A model generated the notes under the pieces. That model worked only from the letters and a program-made list of their open reading frames with translations, did not search any database and had not been told where the DNA came from. Positions 1-4,962 of a stretch of 5,756 nt of DNA are shown here, in pieces. The stretch is from assembly GCA_030632405.1 (NCBI GenBank), contig DAOVUU010000188.1:1-5756 (forward strand), written 5' to 3'. Both the position numbers and the translations under genes were made by a program. Every line of letters starts with the position of its first letter. Position 1 is the first letter of the stretch. This DNA is from Desulfobulbaceae bacterium. GTDB lineage: Bacteria; Desulfobacterota; Desulfobulbia; Desulfobulbales; Desulfocapsaceae.

Positions 1-912
1 ATTTTTAAAGATGATGCTGATAGAAGAATGTTTTTGCAAATTCTCTTCCAGTCAATTGATACATACAGCATTACCCTCCATAGCTTTGTTTTGATGAAAA
101 ACCATTGGCATTTTCTGGTTGAAACCCCACTGGGAAATTTGTCCGATTTCATGCGCCATTTTAATATCACTTATACTTCTCATTACAATAGGCGTCATAA
201 TCGATCAGGGCATTTATATCAGGGGAGATATAAAAGTTTTCTAGTTGAGATGGAATCGTACCTGTCTGCTGTATCACGGTATATTCACTTAAATCCTGTA
301 AGAATTGGTACTATAAAAAGAAAGGAACCGGAATATCAACTACGTTACCTCTGGAATTATCAATGGAGTAGTTTACCTGGTTATATTGGTGGTCTGAAAG
401 AGAGACTCCGTTTTGTCGAGTGTACAGCTGTTCTAGAGGAATATGGGGGAGATAATCACATCGGTAGAATGGGCTACAAAAAACAAATATCAGAGGATCT
501 GGTAGCCGGGCTTACTATAAGAGAAAAAATTGTTGGTCAGAGTGTACTCGGTGATGGGAATTTTGTGTCGTGGGTAAAGGAGACATTTCTCGAAGAGGAA
601 AGGAACCGGGAAATACCAGCTGTTCGAAAGGTGCATAGTTATTTGTCAAAAGATACGGTTCTGTCTTTCCTGGAGAGCGAAGCTGGTATGACGTCGCCAT
701 TAACAGAGATCGGATATAATAAGCAGATCGTAATGACAATGCTTTATAAATATGTGGGACTTAATAATAGAGAGATTGGAACTCTTTTGGGAATCGATTA
801 TTCGACGGTAAGCCAAGGGCGGAAAAGATTGCGGGAGAGGATTGCAAGAGACAAGAAGGTAAAGCGACGGGTAGATAAAATTGAGCGGGATCTGTCAAGG
901 ATAAAGATTTGA
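1..912 (+). CDS. REP-associated tyrosine transposase (RAYT, Y1/IS200-like), 5' truncated by window
   Basis: Single-strand DNA transposase of the HUH/Y1 superfamily; RAYTs are usually single-copy enzymes linked to REP hairpins. The reading frame is open from base 1: codons 1-27 give IFKDDADRR, the conserved stretch that normally follows about 25-30 N-terminal residues. The true start is therefore outside the window and the ATG at 28 is internal. The HUH motif is NHWH (His codons 103-105 and 109-111), in the family context VLMKNHWHFLVETP. The nucleophilic tyrosine is one of two candidates, codons 259-261 or 280-282, within YLSAVSRYIHLNPVR. The C-terminal third (about 658-909) is a helix-turn-helix resembling the DnaA C-terminal domain (NREIGTLLGIDYSTVSQGRK), ending in a basic tail, as in the long RAYT subgroup. 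No frameshift or internal stop is seen, so the visible part looks intact. The next gene begins 21 bp downstream on the same strand. Confidence 0.93.
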   Translation: MFKDDADRRMFLQILFQSIDTYSITLHSFVLMKNHWHFLVETPLGNLSDFMRHFNITYTSHYNRRHNRSGHLYQGRYKSFLVEMESYLSAVSRYIHLNPVRIGTIKRKEPEYQLRYLWNYQWSSLPGYIGGLKERLRFVECTAVLEEYGGDNHIGRMGYKKQISEDLVAGLTIREKIVGQSVLGDGNFVSWVKETFLEEERNREIPAVRKVHSYLSKDTVLSFLESEAGMTSPLTEIGYNKQIVMTMLYKYVGLNNREIGTLLGIDYSTVSQGRKRLRERIARDKKVKRRVDKIERDLSRIKI

Positions 913-917
913 CCCCC
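904..917 (+). other. Possible RAYT element terminal motif overlapping the stop codon
   Basis: The transposase stop codon TGA (910-912) is embedded in AAGATTTGACCCCC. From memory, similar (T/C)TGACCCC strings often follow RAYT genes of this type and may belong to the element end. That recollection is not verified here, the left end is outside the window, and no REP-type hairpin is visible in the 21 bp before the next gene. The assignment is tentative. Confidence 0.3.
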
Positions 918-922
918 TCTCT

Positions 923-929
923 AAAGGAG
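923..929 (+). promoter_or_regulatory. Ribosome binding site of the dehydrogenase-like gene
   Basis: AAAGGAG lies 4 nt before ATG 934. An in-frame TAG at 931-933 directly precedes the ATG, so no upstream start is possible and this site fixes the start. It sits only 10 nt after the transposase stop, so no promoter fits between the two genes. The dehydrogenase is either read through from the transposase or expressed from inside or before it. Confidence 0.75.
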
Positions 930-933
930 ATAG

Positions 934-2535
934 ATGAGACAATACAAATTTACAAGAAAAACGATTAACACCGATTTCGGGAAAATTATTTCCTTAAAAC
1001 GAGATGATAAACTGGACATCGAATTTGTTCAGGAAGCTTTTGGCGTCGAAGCGGAGGAGAGGGGCTGGTTTCGAGTAAACGATCGTATATACATACTGGA
1101 TCAGGCCATCGATCAGGCTGATGCATTAAAAGAACTGCAAAAACAACCTCCAGCCAGTATTCTCGATATGGATCTTCCGGAATTAGGGATTGAAGAACCG
1201 ATTCGAGAATTATATCAGATGCAGGATGGAACCATTGCCAGGTGGATTCGTCACCCCAGTGGTCTTCCTGAAAGTTGCAGGGAGCACTGGCGGGATCATC
1301 AAATACTCTTTGAATTCGAGAATGCTGAATTGGGCTGTACAGCGTATCATTCAATACATCGAATGGCAGCACTGGAGGGTGCTGATTTCAAACCGAGATA
1401 TTTCGCACCCGGAGGATTGCGCTGGATCGATTATTCGGATAAAGAAGCTGCCATTTCGGATGCTCTGGATATGAGTTTGGCTGTCGCGATGAAAATTCAG
1501 GTGACAGGTACGCCCTGCGCGGGAAGTAAGGTTTCGATATTTGGAGATTATAACAGAAAACCGGAGGTCCTGCGATCAATCGGGGCGGCAATGGAACGTC
1601 TAGGCATCAATATATCTGCAGCAGATCTGGGCCTCAGCACAGTAGATATGGAACAATATATTCTACCTGTTGCGCCTACATTTACAGTTCCGCTGGGGGT
1701 ATACCAGGGAGGTACAGGTGCAGCTCTGATAACTTACAACGGGGTGTTCGAAGGATTAAAGGGGATGGCAGAGTCACTGCCCGGCTCTCCGTCAATTGGA
1801 GATATCACAGTTTCAATGCAGGGTCTTGGAGAGGTCGGGTTCGGGCTCGCACGGTTGATGTTGAGTGAGGGAACTCGATTGAAAATTGCTGAGGTCAACC
1901 AATCTACAATCAAGAAATTTATAGAGGAATTTCCGGAGGCAATTAAATCGCAGCAGGTGGAGTTTTTAGCAGACCCTGATTCTATTTACGATTGCCATGC
2001 TGATATTTTTTGCCCTTGTGCGTTAAGGGATATTCTGGATGAAAGGAATCTGGATCGACTGTTAAATGCCGGTATAAAAATGATCGGTGGGCCGGCTAAT
2101 AACCTGTTTCCTGACCAGGTGAATGGTCCCTGGGCCTACCACGAGGCCGGCATATTCGTAGTACCCTATGAAGGGATAGGGGCCGGAGGAACTGCAGGGG
2201 TGGCTCACTCTATAATGACTGGAATTTACGGTGAATGTCCATTCTCAACAAAAGAGAAAATCGAACGAATAGGGAACTATGTAAAGAAAATCATTCAGCT
2301 TGCCAGAACATACAATCTTCCACCGCAGGTTTTGTCAGATAGAATTCTTTTTCGTCGAGTAAATCGAAATACTACCGTTACCCGGGAGTCGGCCTTTGAG
2401 GTAATCGAAAAACTGGCTGCTGCGATTGCAAGCGAAGATAAAATAAAGGAAAAGATGGTTGTCGAAGAGAACACAAAAGTTGGCTTTTTTTTCGGAGATG
2501 GCAGGTTTACAAACGGTGGTTGGAATAAGGTCTGA
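934..2535 (+). CDS. Glu/Leu/Phe/Val dehydrogenase family protein, long form (533 aa)
   Basis: Homologue of NAD(P)-dependent amino acid dehydrogenases, which oxidatively deaminate an L-amino acid to a 2-oxo acid or run the reverse; cytosolic. Landmarks by residue: substrate-side GGLRW (160-164); K187 and K199 with the 12-residue spacing of the two catalytic lysines of leucine/phenylalanine dehydrogenase; D231 in AADLGLS matching the catalytic Asp; Rossmann motif G297-L-G-E-V-G302; acidic E320 at the end of strand 2, which favours NAD; PCALRDIL (361-368); GGPANN (385-390). The usual glycine-rich LGGGK around the second lysine reads CAGSK here, so substrate and activity are uncertain. Typical leucine dehydrogenases are about 350-370 aa; this protein has about 125 extra N-terminal residues and roughly 100 C-terminal residues of no recognised domain. 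It could be an amino acid dehydrogenase with an unusual substrate or a non-catalytic relative. The stop lies 3 bp from the convergent permease stop. Confidence 0.85.
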   Translation: MRQYKFTRKTINTDFGKIISLKRDDKLDIEFVQEAFGVEAEERGWFRVNDRIYILDQAIDQADALKELQKQPPASILDMDLPELGIEEPIRELYQMQDGTIARWIRHPSGLPESCREHWRDHQILFEFENAELGCTAYHSIHRMAALEGADFKPRYFAPGGLRWIDYSDKEAAISDALDMSLAVAMKIQVTGTPCAGSKVSIFGDYNRKPEVLRSIGAAMERLGINISAADLGLSTVDMEQYILPVAPTFTVPLGVYQGGTGAALITYNGVFEGLKGMAESLPGSPSIGDITVSMQGLGEVGFGLARLMLSEGTRLKIAEVNQSTIKKFIEEFPEAIKSQQVEFLADPDSIYDCHADIFCPCALRDILDERNLDRLLNAGIKMIGGPANNLFPDQVNGPWAYHEAGIFVVPYEGIGAGGTAGVAHSIMTGIYGECPFSTKEKIERIGNYVKKIIQLARTYNLPPQVLSDRILFRRVNRNTTVTRESAFEVIEKLAAAIASEDKIKEKMVVEENTKVGFFFGDGRFTNGGWNKV

Positions 2536-2538
2536 TTG

Positions 2539-3384
2539 TCAGCCAATAACACGCATCAAAATAATACCGCCTGCAACCAGTGCCGCTGCCCGTATTCGAG
2601 CCCGGCCGAAAGGTTCGCGGAGGAACATGGAACCGATGATAGCGGCAAAGATGACACTGGTCTCGCGTAACGAAGAAACCACAGCCATTGCACCCAGGCT
2701 CATTGCGAAGATTACAAGACCGTAAGCAGCAGAGGAGATAACACCGCCGGTAATGATCATTACCGGACGTTCGCGCATGTACTGGATCCAGGCCCGCCGT
2801 CGTGTAAGCAGGAGGACAAACCCTATCGGTATAACTTCAAAGATGAACAGCCACAGAATATAGCTGATTGAATTTCCGGCGACACGCACACCGATACCGT
2901 CTACAACAGTGTAGCAGGCTATTAAAAAAGATGTTGTCAACCCCCAGAACAGCGCTTTGCGAGGCATCGTACCGAGAGTGTTTTTTCTAAACGCCAGGCT
3001 AATTACACCTCCACTGATTATGACGATGCCAGCCAGGGTTCCCGGCGACAGATATTCATCGGCAAAAATCACAGCACCGAAAGCGACCAGTACAGGTGCG
3101 AGGCCACGGAACAGCGGGTATACCTGCGATAGGTCACCAACCCTGTAGGCTCGTGCCAGCGAGAAGTAATAAAGGTTATGAATAATCACCGAGAGGAAGA
3201 TTAAGGACCATGATTCGCTTGCCGGAATCGGCACCAGTGTCGCCAGGCCAATACAGATGACACTGCCGACCAGCTGATAAGCACCTATGCTGAACTCGGG
3301 GTGACCGCCGGATTTGGCCATTGCGTTCCACACGGCATGCAGCAAGGCAGCGGTAAGTACCAGGCCGACAAGGAGTGATGTCAT
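2539..3384 (-). CDS. EamA/DMT superfamily permease (10 TM)
   Basis: Inner-membrane drug/metabolite transporter of the EamA type; relatives export amino acids, sugars or other metabolites, and the substrate here is unknown. The 281-aa length and about ten hydrophobic segments (roughly residues 1-21, 31-50, 59-79, 87-108, 113-131, 144-162, 173-195, 208-228, 234-255, 262-280) fit the family. The two EamA repeats are visible: repeat 1 carries LFRGLAPVL, then DEYLSPGTLAG (109-119); repeat 2 carries SLRETSVIFAAIIG, then LREPFG (255-260), the usual acidic residue plus helix-capping pattern before the last helix of each repeat. ATG 3384 is preceded at 7 nt by AAAAGG on the minus strand (3392-3397), which supports the start. 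The gene converges on the dehydrogenase-like gene and diverges from the RraA gene. Sampled lines average about 53% GC, above the 40-43% sampled in the RraA gene. Adjacency to an amino acid dehydrogenase hints at an amino-acid-like substrate, by inference only. Confidence 0.9.
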   Translation of the reverse strand: MTSLLVGLVLTAALLHAVWNAMAKSGGHPEFSIGAYQLVGSVICIGLATLVPIPASESWSLIFLSVIIHNLYYFSLARAYRVGDLSQVYPLFRGLAPVLVAFGAVIFADEYLSPGTLAGIVIISGGVISLAFRKNTLGTMPRKALFWGLTTSFLIACYTVVDGIGVRVAGNSISYILWLFIFEVIPIGFVLLLTRRRAWIQYMRERPVMIITGGVISSAAYGLVIFAMSLGAMAVVSSLRETSVIFAAIIGSMFLREPFGRARIRAAALVAGGIILMRVIG

Positions 3385-3476
3385 TTGAGAACCTTTTATA
3401 AATAATTTTCTATTGCCGCCAATTATGGTTTATAAATTATTTCACTCTAATGTGATACTCATTTTAAAGGAAATTT
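3385..3476. promoter_or_regulatory. Divergent promoter region between permease and RraA genes
   Basis: This 92-bp AT-rich spacer must hold the promoters of both divergent genes. On the plus strand, TGTGATACT (3451-3459) resembles an extended -10 but lies close to the RraA ribosome site and has no clear -35. On the minus strand, CATAAT (3422-3427) is a possible -10, also without a good -35. Two copies of the palindrome TTTATAAA, at 3395-3402 and 3429-3436, lie 34 bp apart centre to centre and could be protein sites or simply AT-rich promoter DNA. Exact promoters cannot be assigned. Confidence 0.45.
3466..3471 (+). promoter_or_regulatory. Ribosome binding site of the RraA-family gene
   Basis: AAAGGA ends 5 nt before ATG 3477. 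It supports this start, which also aligns with the N-terminus of E. coli RraA (MKYDTSELCD there, MKFYTADICD here). Confidence 0.7.
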
Positions 3477-3962
3477 ATGAAATTTTACACCGCAGACATT
3501 TGTGATCAACATAGCGGTCATATTCAAGTGGTACAACCCATACTGCATTCTTATGGTGGGGTAACCGCTTTTCACGGCTCGATTCATACCATAAAACTTT
3601 TCGAAGACAATGCTGATTTAGTTGCATTACTTCGTGATGTACCGGGAGAAGGTAAAGTTTGTGTAGTTGATGTACAAGGTGATTATTGTGCTGTTGTGGG
3701 GGAGACACTGATCGGTTTTGCCTATAAAAATGGCTGGGCAGGTATTGTTATTAACGGATATATCCGAGATACCCATAAAACTACTCAAATTCCTGTAGGC
3801 CTTGTTGCGCTGGGAAAATATCCACTTAGAAGCACAAGGAAAAAAAAAGGCAAGCAAAATATAGAAATCAAGTTTGCTGGAGTTACATTTAAACCAGGTA
3901 GTTATTTATATGCAGATAATGATGGAATAGTAGTGTCAAGTGAGGAAATTAATTCTCAATAA
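3477..3962 (+). CDS. RraA family protein (RNase E regulator-like / HMG-aldolase fold)
   Basis: Member of the RraA/class II 4-hydroxy-4-methyl-2-oxoglutarate aldolase family: trimeric cytosolic proteins that either cleave HMG/oxaloacetate with a divalent metal or, in E. coli RraA, bind and inhibit RNase E. The 161-aa length matches E. coli RraA (161 aa). Conserved blocks: YTADICD (4-10), GGVTAFHG (27-34), IKLFEDN (39-45), VVDVQGD (63-69), NGWAGIVINGYIRD (85-98), KFAGVTFKPGSYLYADNDGI (132-151). R97-D98 are kept as in aldolases; E. coli RraA has RQ. The aldolase Asp 21 residues before the Arg is replaced by Glu (E76-X20-R97-D98), and the acidic residue expected three after the Asp in RNase E-binding homologues is not seen (RDTHK). 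Catalytic versus regulatory role is thus unresolved. Codons 3840-3848 form a run of nine A within RKKKGK. The 3' end overlaps the convergent regulator gene by 7 bp. Confidence 0.88.
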   Translation: MKFYTADICDQHSGHIQVVQPILHSYGGVTAFHGSIHTIKLFEDNADLVALLRDVPGEGKVCVVDVQGDYCAVVGETLIGFAYKNGWAGIVINGYIRDTHKTTQIPVGLVALGKYPLRSTRKKKGKQNIEIKFAGVTFKPGSYLYADNDGIVVSSEEINSQ

Positions 3963-4885
3963 GGTTTATGCCAGATCTTTATACTCTTTGTATACTGTTC
4001 AAATGAGTTTAAATATGCCTTGGTTTGCTCCGGAAATCTCATACTGTATTCAGCGATCAGGGCATGGATAAAGGTGATTGGAGCGGCAAAAGAATCCACA
4101 ATGGTTGTCATGTTGATGGGAATTAAAAATGCCAGATTCGATAGGTGTATTACCGGTGAATTGTTTCCATTGGTAATAGAAACGATTTTACAACCCTTTT
4201 CTTTACAGAGGCGGCCAAACCCTATAGTTGATTCAGGATACCTTGGATAGGCAATCAGGAAGACCAGGGAGTCCCGGGTTAAATTTTGTATTAAATAAGG
4301 TGAATCCGCACCAACATGGTTGACCACGTTCACTGAATTTAAAACTTTGTTTGCCGCATAACCAAAGTACCCGGCAAGAGAGGCGGATCCCATATTGCCG
4401 ATAATGGTCACGTTTTTTGCGGCAGACATCCAGTTGATGCAGGTATCCACATCATCCCGTTTCACGGAATTGGACATCTGTGCTATACTGTCTATCTCAG
4501 TATTTATAATCCGCTCAAACGTCGAGTCTTTATGGATATCCTGTCCTTTGGAAGATTCGCGACCGATGCCAAAACGCATCAGGGTAGACAGTTCAAACTG
4601 AATACTTTTTTGTACCTCATGCCCTAGTTCTATATATCCTTTGTAACCAAGTTCATTGCAAAATCTGACAATAGTGGCGACGGACACACCGGAAGCATCA
4701 GCGAGTTGTGCAATTGAAAGATAGCCGATTTTCTCAGGAAACTTGATCATGTACTCAGCCAGAAATCTCTGTCGCCGGGTGAAGTCATTCATCTTTGCAT
4801 GAATGCGTTTGATCACCTCCTGCCCGATAACACCGTGCTCAGAAACCTGGGCATCGCCCAATTTTTTGTTCAATACTTTTTTCAT
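3956..4885 (-). CDS. MurR/RpiR family transcriptional regulator (HTH + SIS)
   Basis: DNA-binding regulator with a sugar-phosphate-type sensor domain; relatives control catabolic genes for amino sugars, inositol and other carbon sources. The N-terminal HTH_6 domain spans about residues 28-100: FTRRQRFLAEYMIKFPEKI, then the helix-turn-helix LSIAQLADASGVSVATIVRF (56-75) and NELGYKGYIEL (77-87). The SIS domain covers about 147-275, with VTIIGNMGSASLAGYFGYAA (159-178) and DSLVFLIAYPRYPES (205-219), where the usual SYSG ligand loop reads AYPRYP. At 309 aa it is slightly longer than typical (280-300), with about 25 extra residues before the HTH domain. The start ATG 4885 has a weak GGAAGA site (4896-4901) 10 nt away. 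It lies 56 bp downstream of the MmgE/PrpD gene on the same strand, so co-transcription is likely. The inverted repeat in that gap is a candidate autoregulatory site. Confidence 0.92.
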   Translation of the reverse strand: MKKVLNKKLGDAQVSEHGVIGQEVIKRIHAKMNDFTRRQRFLAEYMIKFPEKIGYLSIAQLADASGVSVATIVRFCNELGYKGYIELGHEVQKSIQFELSTLMRFGIGRESSKGQDIHKDSTFERIINTEIDSIAQMSNSVKRDDVDTCINWMSAAKNVTIIGNMGSASLAGYFGYAANKVLNSVNVVNHVGADSPYLIQNLTRDSLVFLIAYPRYPESTIGFGRLCKEKGCKIVSITNGNNSPVIHLSNLAFLIPINMTTIVDSFAAPITFIHALIAEYSMRFPEQTKAYLNSFEQYTKSIKIWHKPY

Positions 4886-4903
4886 TTGAGTTTCGTCTTC
4901 CGG

Positions 4904-4918
4904 TCAAGGTAGCCTTGA
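4904..4918. promoter_or_regulatory. Perfect inverted repeat upstream of the MurR/RpiR gene (candidate operator or leader hairpin)
   Basis: TCAAGG-TAG-CCTTGA is a perfect 6-bp inverted repeat with a 3-nt centre, lying 18 bp before the regulator's start codon and 2 nt from its weak ribosome site. An outer pair, AGTTTC (4889-4894) and GAAACT (4921-4926), brackets it asymmetrically. No T-run follows on either strand, so it is not an intrinsic terminator. A dimeric regulator site or an mRNA hairpin affecting translation are both possible. Confidence 0.4.
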
Positions 4919-4935
4919 GTGAAACTATCTACGTT

Positions 4936-4962
4936 ATTTTATCAGCATAAGTAGTCGGTCAG
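4936..4962 (-). promoter_or_regulatory. Weak candidate promoter for the MurR/RpiR gene
   Basis: On the minus strand the MmgE/PrpD stop codon runs into TGATAAAAT, an extended -10 (TGN plus TAAAAT, 5 of 6 matches) at 4936-4944. CTGACC (4957-4962) could serve as a -35 at a short 15-bp spacing. Transcription would begin near 4929, placing the inverted repeat at 4904-4918 just downstream of the start, where a repressor could act. The fit is only suggestive. Confidence 0.22.

Noticed and set aside
28..30. ATG at 28 as the transposase start
   Set aside because: The frame is open to base 1 and the preceding codons encode the conserved IFKDDADRR family segment, so the start is upstream of the window.
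986..1372. 128-codon minus-strand open frame inside the dehydrogenase gene, and other open frames opposite or shifted to the six genes
   Set aside because: They lie within well-conserved genes in other frames, show no recognisable domain, and lack their own convincing ribosome sites.
3395..3422. Minus-strand TTGGCG (3417-3422), 16 bp, TATAAA (3395-3400) as a promoter for the permease
   Set aside because: The match is good, but transcription would start near 3388, only about 4 nt before the ATG, which would remove the AAAAGG ribosome site. More likely AT-rich coincidence.
4811..4820. GGAGGTGATC on the minus strand, a full complement of the 16S rRNA 3' end, inside the MurR/RpiR gene
   Set aside because: No usable in-frame start lies at a proper distance: the next in-frame ATG is about 21 nt away, and a nearer out-of-frame ATG gives only three codons. 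It encodes Glu-Val-Ile as ordinary coding sequence.
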